Shown: positions 35,508 through 44,383 of the stretch, piece by piece
Position numbering within the stretch: position 1 is the stretch's first letter
Layout of the letters: the number at the start of each line of letters is the position of its first letter
Source of the DNA: Vulcanimicrobiota bacterium
GTDB lineage: Bacteria > Vulcanimicrobiota > Xenobia > Xenobiales > JADMJV01
DNA length: 64,000 nt
Direction: 5' to 3'
NCBI GenBank assembly: GCA_019637395.1
Contig: JAHBVR010000013.1
Span: 229,553 to 293,552, forward strand
The notes under the pieces: model-generated
The model's input: the letters and a program-made list of their open reading frames with translations, nothing else
Database searches by the model: none
Told to the model about the DNA's origin: nothing
Position numbers and translations under genes: made by a program

Positions 35508-36037
35508 AGGCGCTGACAGCTTCCGTCACTGCCAAACTGAAATCGGCTCCCACCGGCGCTCAGGAACAAAGTCTTACAAGCCTCGTCCAGCCAGAAGACC
35601 AGGCAGTGAGGGTCGACCCAGGCCCAGTAGCCCTTCAGCTGAGGTTCCAAGCGAACCACCTCAGCCGGGACGTCTCGTTGTCCCAGAGAGCCCATCGGGT
35701 GACTGAAGAGAACGAATATGCGCTCCAGGGGCCGAGGGTTGATGGAGTTCCATTCCGAGCGCCCGACAGCCCAGGCCTCGACGCGCAGAACTTCCGACTC
35801 GAAAACGGGCTCCGACTGCGTTGTGGCGGGAGCCAGGCTACAGTTCATTTCCAGCCTCTCCGATCCCGGTGCCGGCCAGCAGCCGGGCACAGGCGTTTGC
35901 CACTGATCCGGCGGGGGCGTCGCGAGGGACGGTCTACCTCCCCAGAAGGCTGCAACCTGATCAGCCGGTAACTCTCGCACCAAAGAAGAATTGCTCTCCC
36001 CTGCCAGCGGGGAACCCTCCGTAAGCCGCATTCCCAT
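35504..36037 (-). CDS. N-terminal part of the alpha-2-macroglobulin-like protein
   Basis: 177 residues from ATG 36037. The second half reads as the Ig-like leading domain of bacterial alpha-2-macroglobulins: ERIFVLFSHPMG, VVRLEPQLKGYWAWVDPHCL and VFWLDEACKTLFL, ending GSDGSCQRL. The four-base TTGA overlap with the 1,260-residue frame allows translational coupling or frameshifting. No signal peptide is evident at either possible start (TTG 36043, ATG 36037 or 36031), odd for a family that is normally periplasmic or lipid-anchored; the true start may be missed. Confidence 0.6.
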   Translation of the reverse strand: MGMRLTEGSPLAGESNSSLVRELPADQVAAFWGGRPSLATPPPDQWQTPVPGCWPAPGSERLEMNCSLAPATTQSEPVFESEVLRVEAWAVGRSEWNSINPRPLERIFVLFSHPMGSLGQRDVPAEVVRLEPQLKGYWAWVDPHCLVFWLDEACKTLFLSAGGSRFQFGSDGSCQRL

Positions 36038-36043
36038 GCTCAA

Positions 36044-36397
36044 ATTTTAAGCCGGCCTTCGGAACATCTGGCCGCGCACTTGTTTCCGAACTATGAATAG
36101 CTGCGACGGTAAATCGCTTTCCCCCTGTGGCGACGAGGGTTATGGCGCCCTTGCGCAATCTTAGAGAAGGAGGCCCGGGATCTGCTCGACACCCAAAAAA
36201 ATATTTTACCCGGGCGTAAAGCAACAGGCCCTCGTCCGACTCTCTTCTTTTGCATGCAAGTTCTGTGTAGGTAATTGCAGACATCTCGTCGTGACTGGGG
36301 AAATAGCCAGGCTCCTGATCAGGCTGCTTCTCAGTCGTTCCAGTCGGCCGGGACCTGGCTTTCCCAGTCCGAGAACGGCGAATCTTCAGCCAGGTCC
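36044..36397. other. Intergenic stretch carrying the second 104-nt repeat
   Basis: 354 nt between the GT4 stop and the macroglobulin start, both minus-strand. It contains the repeat at 36277-36380, placed 18 nt past the GT4 stop, and an AT-richer part (36100-36275) likely to hold the macroglobulin promoter. No gene is supported here. Confidence 0.5.
36277..36380. repeat. Multi-stem ~104-nt repeat, copy 2
   Basis: Direct copy of 28406-28508. In this copy the outer stem is complete on the minus strand: GACTGGG and GCCAGG pair with CCTGGC and CCCAGTC. In copy 1 one base of that stem is changed. It follows the GT4 stop codon closely. Confidence 0.75.
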
Positions 36398-37621
36398 TTA
36401 CAGTCGAAAAAACTGCAGGAAGGTCTGCCAGCGGGAACGCGATTCGGAGCTGAGTTGCAGCACGTGCTGCTGATGGCGGTGGGATTCGATGGCCTGCTCA
36501 TAGGCTTCGACCAGGCGCCGGCCTTGTTCCAACTGGCCAAAGCGAGCGGCCTGAGCCCGGGCAAGCGAGGCCATCCCCTGACGTCCAGCCATCTCCCCCA
36601 TAGCCCGGGCCAGGGCGGCCGGCTCGGCCGGGGTCAGGAGCGAGCAGTCCGGGCTGACGATGTCCCGAGTCCCGCTGGCGTCCACGGCCGCGACCGGCAG
36701 TCCCACCGCCAGCGCCTCTAACGTGGCCAGCCCCTGGGTCTCGGTCAGACTGGCGAAGGCAAACACGTCGGCCGCGGCCAGATAGGTGGGCAGGTCTTTG
36801 TGGGCCACCGAGCCGGCGAACTGGCAGCGCTCCCTCAGACCCAGCTGGTGGGCCAATTTCTCCAAGGCACTTTTCTCATCACCGGATCCCAGAATCACCA
36901 GGCGAGCGCCCGGCTCCTGCAGGCGCGCGAAGGCCTGCAGCAAGAGCTCGAAGTTCTTCTCCTTGGCCAGCCGTCCCACCGAAAGGAAAACCTTGGGTTG
37001 CAGCGGCCAGCCCAGTTGGGCGCGCGCCTCGGCCCGGTCCCGGGGCGCAAAGTGCTCGAGGTCCACCCCGGTCGGAACGACCGAAATGGGTCCGCTCAAC
37101 TCATAGGTTTCCAGCAGCAGATTCTTGATGCTCTGACTGGGCACCACCAGATGATGGCAGCGAGCCATGAATTCTCCCAGCCAGGTCTGGATAAACTCTT
37201 TCACGCTCTCTTCTGGCAGGGGGTGGGCGTAGTGGGAATAGTCGGCATAGCGGGTGTGATAAGTGAAAACCAGCGGCAGATCGAGTTCCTCGCTCTTGCG
37301 CTCGGCCACCCTTCCCAGCAAAGCCGGATGATTGGCGTGCAACACCTGGGGCTTCAAGTTGCGCAAAACCTGATCGACGTAGGGCGAAACCGGCAGGGTC
37401 AGCGGATACTTTTGCAAGGGCAGCTCGAGGGCCGGGTAGCGGAAGACGTAGGGAGCCCGGTCCTCGATCTCGCCGCAGGCGGGGGCCATCACGTAGGCGT
37501 GGTGGCCCAACCGGGTCAACGCCTGGCGGAAGCTCTCCACGGAAACCACCACTCCGTTGGTGACCGGCAGATAGACATTGGTGAACATGGCCACCCTGAG
37601 GCGGTCTTGCCACTCATCCAT
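36398..37621 (-). CDS. GT4 glycosyltransferase (glycolipid-type)
   Basis: 407 residues, GT-B fold. The N-terminal domain reads VAMFTNVYLPVTNGVVVSVE and VFTYHTRYADYSHYAHPLP; the donor-binding domain has VPTGVDLEHFAPRDR, FLSVGRLAKEKNFELLLQAF and the E-x7-E type motif around SLTETQGLATLEALAVGLP. This pattern matches diacylglycerol or PI alpha-glycosyltransferases (CAZy GT4) acting on the inner face of the membrane. Its start overlaps the previous gene by 8 nt, so it is the last gene of the four-gene operon. Its final 27 nt are duplicated at 26784-26810. Confidence 0.85.
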   Translation of the reverse strand: MDEWQDRLRVAMFTNVYLPVTNGVVVSVESFRQALTRLGHHAYVMAPACGEIEDRAPYVFRYPALELPLQKYPLTLPVSPYVDQVLRNLKPQVLHANHPALLGRVAERKSEELDLPLVFTYHTRYADYSHYAHPLPEESVKEFIQTWLGEFMARCHHLVVPSQSIKNLLLETYELSGPISVVPTGVDLEHFAPRDRAEARAQLGWPLQPKVFLSVGRLAKEKNFELLLQAFARLQEPGARLVILGSGDEKSALEKLAHQLGLRERCQFAGSVAHKDLPTYLAAADVFAFASLTETQGLATLEALAVGLPVAAVDASGTRDIVSPDCSLLTPAEPAALARAMGEMAGRQGMASLARAQAARFGQLEQGRRLVEAYEQAIESHRHQQHVLQLSSESRSRWQTFLQFFRL

Positions 37622-38840
37622 GAGACACGACCGAATGGGCGTAGAGAATCATGGCCGCGTTCCAGGACAACGGCTCCTCTGAATGGTAAAGCTTCCTGGC
37701 CAGAGGTTTGCCGTCGGGAGCGTGAACCTCAAAGACGGTTCGATCCCGTTCGACGACTTCCAACATTTTGTGCAAGATTTCTTGAGCCCTCTCGGATCTT
37801 CCGGCGCGCTGGCAGGCCACCGCGTGCCAGCCGCCGATCCACATCCAGGAACAGGAAGTGTGATAGTGGGAAATGCCCGCCAACCACATGAGCGGGCTGA
37901 CCTGATAGAACGGATAAGGGCGGTCGGTGACCCGCGCCGGGACGACGCGACTGATGCCGCAGCGGTCCGCGTAATCCAGGATAGCCCGCGATTGCTCCTC
38001 GTTGGTCAGACCCCAGGCCACCGCCATAAAATTGGCCGGGCTGGTGAAAACCGGCGAAGAGGGCGTGTTGTGCAGGTAGCCGTCCTTGTAGAAATAGCCC
38101 AGCAGGTTGCGCCCGATCTCTTCGGCCTGACCGTCATCCAGCATGGTGCGGGCCTTCCACCAGAGCACGTTGGTGTAAAGCACGGCGCCGCGGCGTCCGA
38201 TGGTGTCGGCCCAATCGGCGTAGGGGCCCTGCTGGATCAGCCCGCGCCCGTCGCGCATGCGCTCCACCCACTCCAGGGCTTTGTGCGCCTGGTGGGCCAG
38301 TTCGCCCAGTTGACCCGTCTTGCGCAGATACTCACCCCAGGCGATCACCAGCAGCAGCACCGAGTCCAGCGAGCGGGTGCCGTGGGCCGTCAGGTAACGG
38401 GGGATCAGGTCGGTTTCGTCGGGTTGCACGCGTCCCAGCACGGAATGCAGGTAACGCTCCAGCAGGCGGGTGGAGTGCAGCTTCAGGGGAAGCTGGCCGT
38501 TGGGCTTCTGATGGCGGAAAAACAGGCGCAATCCGTCCTCCACCACCTGATCGCGCCCTTCGGCCAGCAGACCATAACAGGCGAAGCCGAAATCGCGGGC
38601 CCAGGGCTCGCGAAAATGGCGAAAGCCGGCGCACAGCACGGTGGCGTGGCGGTTCTCCCCCACCCTCCGGAACTCCAGGCAGGCTTCCAGACAGGCGCGA
38701 GTGACTTCCAGTCCGTTCATCCCCTCGGTAGCCGGACGGGTCAGGTTCGGCCGTCCCATCACCTTGCGCACGGTGCGATAGACATCCAGGACGGCGTAGG
38801 CCAGGGCCCAGCGCAGCAGCCGCAGGAGCTGAACCAACAT
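37614..38840 (-). CDS. Six-hairpin glycosidase-like protein (GH100/GH15-like toroid)
   Basis: 408 residues from ATG 38840, which lies 2 nt past the upstream stop; a longer frame to 38927 exists but would overlap. The sequence has the alpha/alpha-toroid pattern: HFREPWARDFGFACYGLLAE, YLTAHGTRSLDSVLLLVIAW, YADWADTIGRRGAVLYTNVL and SCSWMWIGGWHAVAC. Conserved Asp in EPWARDFG and in YADWADT are candidate catalytic acids, as in invertase/amylo-glucosidase-like families. Cytoplasmic by sequence, with a short hydrophobic N-terminus (LLRLLRWALAYAVLDVY) that might attach it to the membrane. The glycan substrate is unknown. Confidence 0.7.
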   Translation of the reverse strand: MLVQLLRLLRWALAYAVLDVYRTVRKVMGRPNLTRPATEGMNGLEVTRACLEACLEFRRVGENRHATVLCAGFRHFREPWARDFGFACYGLLAEGRDQVVEDGLRLFFRHQKPNGQLPLKLHSTRLLERYLHSVLGRVQPDETDLIPRYLTAHGTRSLDSVLLLVIAWGEYLRKTGQLGELAHQAHKALEWVERMRDGRGLIQQGPYADWADTIGRRGAVLYTNVLWWKARTMLDDGQAEEIGRNLLGYFYKDGYLHNTPSSPVFTSPANFMAVAWGLTNEEQSRAILDYADRCGISRVVPARVTDRPYPFYQVSPLMWLAGISHYHTSCSWMWIGGWHAVACQRAGRSERAQEILHKMLEVVERDRTVFEVHAPDGKPLARKLYHSEEPLSWNAAMILYAHSVVSHG

Positions 38841-38842
38841 GG

Positions 38843-39598
38843 TCAGCGCACCACCAGCCAGGTGGGCAGGGGGCGGCCGGCGCCGCGTTGCCAGGAACCG
38901 ACCCGCATGGCCGTCGAGCCGCCGCAATCAAGAAACATGGCCTGGCGGGCCCCGAGCCGGGCCAGCAGCCCGGCAAAGTCGGGAAGACTCAGGCCGCCCC
39001 CCTCCAGGCCGGCCGTCACCAGCCACAACCGGCCCCGGGCGTCCAACCCCACACCGGTGCGCGCAACGGGCTGCTCCGGGCGCAGGCCGGAGCGTTCGTC
39101 AAAGCCCTCCTGGTCCAGCATCAGCGCCGGTTTGCCGTCTTGGAGCAGTTGGCCGCCGCCCCCCAGCAGGCAGGTCAGGCCTTTTTCCGCCAGCTGATCG
39201 GCGCTCCGCCCACGACTGTGGTCGATACGGGCGCGACCGTCAGCATAGACAGCCAGGTAGGCGCGCGAAAGAGCAGCCACCGGCTTCTCGCCGTCAGCGT
39301 AGAGTCGTTTGAAACGCGGGGTCCAACGCTTCTGGCCTTGAGCGTAAATCAGCGGACCGGCCGGTTCATGCCACTTCAAGGAGAAAAAGGTACCATTCAA
39401 AGCCACCCGGCAATCCTTGGGAAGCTGCTCTAAAGCCAGGTAATTCTGGCTCCAGCCGGCGGACGTCCGCCCGGAGGTGACCAGATCCACTTGCTGGAGC
39501 CGCGGATCGACCTGGACCGCCGAGTAGGGGCACCCCTGATAGTGACCGCTCAGGCGCGTCTGAGCGGCCAATAGCAGGGCCAGCAGGAAGAGCTTCAT
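38843..39598 (-). CDS. Exported phosphodiester glycosidase (NAGPA/DUF2233 family)
   Basis: 251 residues with a signal peptide (KLFLLALLLAAQTRLSG). Family signature: VALNGTFFSLKWHEP, VARTGVGLDARGRLWLVTA and ARQAMFLDCGGSTAMRVG, as in NAGPA and its bacterial relatives, which split sugar-phosphodiester bonds. It would act in the periplasm or outside, trimming phosphodiester-linked sugars from a glycan. It starts 6 nt after the M4 peptidase stop and ends 2 nt before the six-hairpin gene, so it is in the middle of a tight operon. Confidence 0.85.
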   Translation of the reverse strand: MKLFLLALLLAAQTRLSGHYQGCPYSAVQVDPRLQQVDLVTSGRTSAGWSQNYLALEQLPKDCRVALNGTFFSLKWHEPAGPLIYAQGQKRWTPRFKRLYADGEKPVAALSRAYLAVYADGRARIDHSRGRSADQLAEKGLTCLLGGGGQLLQDGKPALMLDQEGFDERSGLRPEQPVARTGVGLDARGRLWLVTAGLEGGGLSLPDFAGLLARLGARQAMFLDCGGSTAMRVGSWQRGAGRPLPTWLVVR

Positions 39599-39604
39599 GA
39601 CCTC

Positions 39605-41269
39605 CTATTTACCGCATTGGGAGCAGCAGCCGCAATCGCAGGCGCTGGACGGAACGCGCACCAGTTTACCGTCGCGAATGACGGCCAGGTATGGTTTGCC
39701 GTCGTCGCGGGTGAACTGCATGCCGGTGCGGTCGTCCTCGAGAATCTGGTCCTTGCGCTGCAGGTAGGCGATGCCTTCCATTTCGTCCTGGACGCATTCG
39801 GCATCCACCGCCGAGTGATGAAAGTCGCTCAGACGTCCCTGAGCGTCAAAAACCAGCGTGACGCCGCCGTTAACGTCGGTCTCCAGGCCCTGCAGCCCGG
39901 GCACCGTGACCGGCACCGTCTGGGGATAAAGCAGGCTGACCACCTGTTCGCCTTTGGCGTTGCGCGACAGGGAGGCAGTCGACAGCTTGACGCCTTCGGG
40001 CAAGCCCAATTGGGCGGCCCGAGCCGTCACGAAAGCGGCCGCTTCAGCCTTGGAGGTGAAATCGTGATCCACCGTCAGGCGGGGCAGCTGGGAGCGGCGC
40101 TCGGCTTCGCTCTGCAGGTCCTTGGGCGAGATGATTTTGCGCTCGACGAAGACCTTGGTAAAAGCTTCGCTGAGGCGCCCGTTGTTGGTCTCCTTGTCGG
40201 CCTGAATCAACTGCAGGCCCATGTCCTTGAAGCGCCCGCGCGTCGAGGGAGCGCGATCGACGGCCCGGGCAAAGAGCGGTCCCAACGTGTCGGCGGCGAA
40301 CTTGAGGGCCTGATTCGGGCCCAGCCCTTGAGCCAGGCCGTCTTGATAAGTCGCATTCAGGCAGTCATAAAAAGCGCCGGCCCAGAGGCGGCCGAAGCTA
40401 TGGATCTCCCCGCCCAGGGTGTCGTCGTCGCCACGGCCATCGCCCAGCGATTCCGGCTTGACATAGGTGAACTTGTTCTGAGCATTGCGCAGCCAGGGAC
40501 GATCGTCGTCGGCCGGATCATCGTTGGCCAGGCGGCGGGCTTTGCCGAATTCTTCGGCCAGCCAGGCCAGGTTGCCGGGTTTGCTCAGGTCTCCGCCCGT
40601 CTGCTCCAGGATGCGCTCGCGCATGGCCTCATCCTGCAAGGTGAAGAGCATGGCGCTGCAGTCACCAAAGGCTTCGTGGAAAGCGCCGGTTTCGCGGTCG
40701 TTGGTGCTCAGATAACCCGGTTTCATCCCGTCCAGCACGCTGTGGCCGGTTTCGTGGGCCACCACATCGACCGAGTTGGCGGTCTTGACGGTGGTCTGCA
40801 GTTGCGGCGAGTCCTGGAAAAAGTAGTTGGTGGAACCCTCCCAGCGCGAATAATAGGCGTTCATTCCCTGCTTCTTGTGCGGCACGACGTCCAGCACCCG
40901 GCTGCCGAACGACCATTCAATCTGGCCCCCCCGGTAATTCTGCCACATGTTCAGGGTCTGGCTGGTGACGACCTGAGCATTCACCTGACTTTCGCCGTCA
41001 CTGCCGGGCTGCATCAGGTAATTGCCGGCCTGATCGGGGGCGGCTTTGGGGCGGTTGTCCCGCACCTGCACGCGGTCGTTGGCCAGTCCCGGCCCGACCA
41101 GCTGGCGGTCGACCTGGCGCACCTCGGCCGGGCTCACCCAGGGATCCTGCAGAAAAGTGGTGATCTGAACCTGGTCAGCCGGCGGTTGCGGTTGCGGCTG
41201 CGGAGCAGGAGCTTGATTTTGCACAGCCAGCGGGCGTGCGAAATGAGAGGAAGCGGCACAAAGAACCAC
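39605..41269 (-). CDS. Exported M4-type metallopeptidase (divergent thermolysin-like)
   Basis: 554 residues beginning at a GTG that follows an in-frame stop, with a short leader-like N-terminus and a Pro/Gln run (APAPQPQPQPP). Zinc site: HETGH at 172-176 and the third ligand in FHEAFGD (about Glu199). The thermolysin catalytic-His region matches EIHSFGRLWAGAFY. No classical FTP/PepSY propeptide is obvious. The C-terminus ends in a Cys cluster (CDCGCCSQCG) that could bind metal or form disulphides. First gene of the operon with the phosphodiester glycosidase. A paralogue lies at 51244-52593. Confidence 0.8.
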   Translation of the reverse strand: MVLCAASSHFARPLAVQNQAPAPQPQPQPPADQVQITTFLQDPWVSPAEVRQVDRQLVGPGLANDRVQVRDNRPKAAPDQAGNYLMQPGSDGESQVNAQVVTSQTLNMWQNYRGGQIEWSFGSRVLDVVPHKKQGMNAYYSRWEGSTNYFFQDSPQLQTTVKTANSVDVVAHETGHSVLDGMKPGYLSTNDRETGAFHEAFGDCSAMLFTLQDEAMRERILEQTGGDLSKPGNLAWLAEEFGKARRLANDDPADDDRPWLRNAQNKFTYVKPESLGDGRGDDDTLGGEIHSFGRLWAGAFYDCLNATYQDGLAQGLGPNQALKFAADTLGPLFARAVDRAPSTRGRFKDMGLQLIQADKETNNGRLSEAFTKVFVERKIISPKDLQSEAERRSQLPRLTVDHDFTSKAEAAAFVTARAAQLGLPEGVKLSTASLSRNAKGEQVVSLLYPQTVPVTVPGLQGLETDVNGGVTLVFDAQGRLSDFHHSAVDAECVQDEMEGIAYLQRKDQILEDDRTGMQFTRDDGKPYLAVIRDGKLVRVPSSACDCGCCSQCGK

Positions 41270-41396
41270 GGTTAGTTAGACTCCTTCGAAACGATCCCAG
41301 ATCCGAAACGCGCCCCGGCTTCGTGCCGGTATCCGGGTTCGGACTTCCCCACACGAAGCTTAGCTCGGGAGAGCCTCACCCATGGTAATCAGTTTG

Positions 41397-42656
41397 TTAC
41401 ATCGCGGCCAAAGCTTTATAACAGTCCAGCATTTTCCGGCTCTCGTTTTCCCAATTCCAGCGCCGTTTGCATGCCTCGTGGGCGCGCGCTCCTTTAGCCT
41501 CACGCTCGGGATCGCGCCAGAGTTCGACCAGGGCTCGGGCGATGTCGCTCGGGCTGAAGGGGTCAAACAGGCAGCCGATTTGTTCGCCCTCCACAAAGCG
41601 CCGCAAATCCGGTAAATCCGCCGCCGCCACCGGCAAACCGGCAAGCATGTACTCGAACAATTTGTTGGGCGTATTCAGATAGTGGTTGAGGCAGGTCGGC
41701 AGAAAGGGAATCACCCCCATGTCCGCTTCGGCGGCCCGGGCAATCATCTCGGAAGGGGGACAGCGCTCCCAAATCAGCACGTTATCCAGGCCTTGCGCCA
41801 GATGCTCCAGACCGGCCTGACCCGAGCCGAATCCGCGCAGAGCGATAACGATTTCCTGCTGATACCGGGCCGAAGCCACCAGTTGCTCGAGACCGCGCTC
41901 CACGCCGAAGACCCCCTGGTAAAGGGCGATGGGCCGTCCCTGGCGCGGCGGGCGCACGGGCAGGGGTTGATACTCCTGGCAGTTGTGCAGCACCAGAATT
42001 TCGCGCCCCAGCCTCTTTTGCAACACTTCGGCGAAGGGTTGGCTGACCGTCAGCACCGCCTGGCAATGCGGCACCAACCGGGCCTCCAGACGGTCCCAGT
42101 AGTCGACCGTGGCTTGCGAGCGAATGAAGGGCTGGTCGGTCCACAGCTCGTGTTCATCCAGAATCAGCCGGGCGCCGCAAGTCTGGGCCGTATCGTAGGC
42201 GGCCTGCAAGGCGTCCAAATCTTGAGCCTGGCAGATATCCGGCTTCCAGGCGCTGGCTTCACGCGCCCACACGGCATTGATACGCTGCACGTAAGCCAGA
42301 TATTCTTGCTCGCCGGGGAGAAAATCTGCCGGTAAATCCCGGGGCGAAGGGGGCGGGCAGGGGCGCACCGGCGGCCGATCCGCGGGAATGGCGGGTAAAG
42401 GTCCTAATTCTTCATGACGCGGTTTGGGCCGGCGCAGTTTGCGCATCACCTGATCGTCAAAAAACCGGGTCAGATGGCTGCGCTGGTCTTCCCGGCAGAT
42501 CAAATAACCGGCACGCTCCTCGCGCTGCGGCAGGCCGGCTTCCAAAAAGCAGTAGAGGCGCACCTCATAGCCGTTCTGAGCCAGCAACCGGGCCTGGCGA
42601 TGGGTGCGCAAATCGGCGTTGGCGTGGTTGAAGACGAAAAGGGCGACTTTTTTCAT
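41397..42656 (-). CDS. GT4-like glycosyltransferase
   Basis: 419 residues, GT-B fold. N-terminal FVFNHANADLRTHRQARLLA and central PDICQAQDLDALQAAYDTAQ; donor domain with IALYQGVFGVERGLEQLVAS and NTPNKLFEYMLAGLPVAAAD, the usual GT4 nucleotide-sugar binding region. It starts within the stop of the carbamoyltransferase (ATGA), which indicates joint synthesis. Likely adds a sugar to the same surface polymer or secondary metabolite that the carbamoyltransferase modifies. A 127-nt gap separates it from the next operon downstream. Confidence 0.82.
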   Translation of the reverse strand: MKKVALFVFNHANADLRTHRQARLLAQNGYEVRLYCFLEAGLPQREERAGYLICREDQRSHLTRFFDDQVMRKLRRPKPRHEELGPLPAIPADRPPVRPCPPPSPRDLPADFLPGEQEYLAYVQRINAVWAREASAWKPDICQAQDLDALQAAYDTAQTCGARLILDEHELWTDQPFIRSQATVDYWDRLEARLVPHCQAVLTVSQPFAEVLQKRLGREILVLHNCQEYQPLPVRPPRQGRPIALYQGVFGVERGLEQLVASARYQQEIVIALRGFGSGQAGLEHLAQGLDNVLIWERCPPSEMIARAAEADMGVIPFLPTCLNHYLNTPNKLFEYMLAGLPVAAADLPDLRRFVEGEQIGCLFDPFSPSDIARALVELWRDPEREAKGARAHEACKRRWNWENESRKMLDCYKALAAM

Positions 42657-44380
42657 GGCCTGGTGACGAGCTGATCTTCAAGCACCAGGTGGGTCAAATC
42701 GGACTGGGTCAACACCTCAAAAGCGTCGCAAGCCCCCATGACGATAGGCAGACCGTGCAAATTGAAGGAAGTATTGAGCACCACTCCCTTGCCCGTAAGC
42801 TGCTTGAAATACTGAATCATTTGATAGAACCCGGCATTGCTGCGCGAGCTGACAATCTGGGCCCGCGAGGTGTGGTCATAGGCGTGCACACCGGCCTGGT
42901 ACTCCTCACGGCGCTGGCTGGAATCAAAGGTATGCATCATGAAGGGCGACAACCGGGCCGGCAGCGAGTGAGGCAGGTGCAGAAACTCGCGGGCGTCCTC
43001 GAGTAGAATGGCCGGAGCAAAGGGCATCCAGAAATCGCGCTGCTTGATCATCTTGTTGATGCGCGGAATGATGCGCAAATCCGAAGGATCGGCGGTGATG
43101 GTGCGGTTGCCCAGGGCGCGCGCTCCAAACTCCATGGCCCCCCGGCAACGAGCCACCACCGTGCCCCGGGCGATCAGTTCGGCGATCGTCCGGTCGGGGT
43201 CCTCAAGTTTTTCGTAGTGCAGGTCAGGATACCGGGCACGCGCTTGCTCCAGGTCAAAGTCGGCTTTGGGTCCCAGGCAGAAGGTCTCGAACTCGATGCC
43301 CACCCCGTGATCCTGGGCCCGCTCGGCGTGATAGGCCCAGACCGCCCCGAAGGGCAGTGTTTCGTCGCCACAGGACGGAAAGACATCAAAAAAACTGATT
43401 TCGGGCAGAGCGGCCAGACGCTGGTTGGCCTTGACGTTCATAAAGACGCCGCCGGCGCAGACCACTCGGGGGATTCCCGTCTTACGCACCAGCCCGGAAA
43501 TCCAACGCACCAACATCTCTTCCGTGAAGAACTGCAAAGCGCCGGCCAGATTGTCAAAGCGCACGCGCTGGAAATCGCGGGCTAAAAACGGGGCGCACTG
43601 GCCGGTGGACACGGGCAGTTTGCAGCGGAACTTCAAATCGTCCACCTCAAGATACTCATGAAACCGGTCGATCCACTTTTGGCAGTAGTCTTTCCTGGCG
43701 TAGGCCGCCAGACCCATCAGCTTGTACTCATGCTCGTGCGGAGTCATCCCCATGAAGTGGGTGACCCGCGAATACAGATTGCCCAGCGAGTGGCCGTAGG
43801 GGGTGGCCGCCAGCAGACTGAGACGGCCTTCCTCGCCGATATAAACGTGAGCGCAGGCGTCGTCTCCCCCGCCGTCCAGGGTGACGACCAGATGGGCGTC
43901 TTTGGGGTTCTGGCGCAGCCCGAAGTAGGCGGAAGCGGCGTGATTGAAGTGGTGGTGAGTGCGCACCAGCGGCCGCTGGCCCAGCCCATGATCGGCCAGC
44001 CAGCCCTCGACCTTCAGGTTGGTGGGGTCCGGCTTCTCCGGCTTGGGGCGTTCCGGAGTCAGGCGAGTGGACCGGATCTTCTCCCAGGCGCCCGGCTTTT
44101 TGGTCAGCTCTTCCACCGTCTGCTCGGCGTTGCGCCGGTAGTTGGCGTGAAACTCTTCTTTGCTGAAGCCCGGGCTCTTGAGGTTGGAAAGGCAAACGGC
44201 CTCGATGTCGGTGTGACCTAAACCCAGGTGTTTCAGAGTGAAGTCGAGGGCCTGGTGGGGAAAACCGACGAACTCCTTCTGCCGGCACACCCGCTCTTCT
44301 TGGAGAGCGAAACGGATCTGCCCGTTCTCGCTGACCACCACCGAGCTGTTGATGCCCTCATTGATGCCTAGAACGACCAT
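42653..44380 (-). CDS. Carbamoyltransferase (NodU/CmcH family)
   Basis: 575 residues. N-terminal YgjD-like (ASKHA) domain: VLGINEGINSSVVV, THHHFNHAASAYFG and VVTLDGGGDDACAHVY. C-terminal YrdC-related NodU domain: RCRGAMEFGARALGNRTITA and KGVVLNTSFNLHGLPIV. Such enzymes move a carbamoyl group from carbamoyl phosphate to a hydroxyl of a sugar or antibiotic via carbamoyl-AMP. carAB, which makes carbamoyl phosphate, lies only 2 kb away. The gene starts 3 nt after the NUDT9-like stop and overlaps the GT4 gene by ATGA. Confidence 0.88.
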   Translation of the reverse strand: MVVLGINEGINSSVVVSENGQIRFALQEERVCRQKEFVGFPHQALDFTLKHLGLGHTDIEAVCLSNLKSPGFSKEEFHANYRRNAEQTVEELTKKPGAWEKIRSTRLTPERPKPEKPDPTNLKVEGWLADHGLGQRPLVRTHHHFNHAASAYFGLRQNPKDAHLVVTLDGGGDDACAHVYIGEEGRLSLLAATPYGHSLGNLYSRVTHFMGMTPHEHEYKLMGLAAYARKDYCQKWIDRFHEYLEVDDLKFRCKLPVSTGQCAPFLARDFQRVRFDNLAGALQFFTEEMLVRWISGLVRKTGIPRVVCAGGVFMNVKANQRLAALPEISFFDVFPSCGDETLPFGAVWAYHAERAQDHGVGIEFETFCLGPKADFDLEQARARYPDLHYEKLEDPDRTIAELIARGTVVARCRGAMEFGARALGNRTITADPSDLRIIPRINKMIKQRDFWMPFAPAILLEDAREFLHLPHSLPARLSPFMMHTFDSSQRREEYQAGVHAYDHTSRAQIVSSRSNAGFYQMIQYFKQLTGKGVVLNTSFNLHGLPIVMGACDAFEVLTQSDLTHLVLEDQLVTRP

Positions 44381-44383
44381 AGC

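Noticed and set aside
35961..36284. 107-codon minus-strand frame between the macroglobulin and the GT4
   Set aside because: It overlaps the start of the macroglobulin gene in another frame, has no ribosome site and no recognisable motif.
26784..36430. Complete integrative element between the two 27-nt repeats
   Set aside because: No integrase, recombinase or transposase lies between them, so only the repeat itself is reported.
37683..39197. 504-codon plus-strand open frame over the glycosidase operon
   Set aside because: Antisense shadow of two recognised genes with short stop/start spacing.
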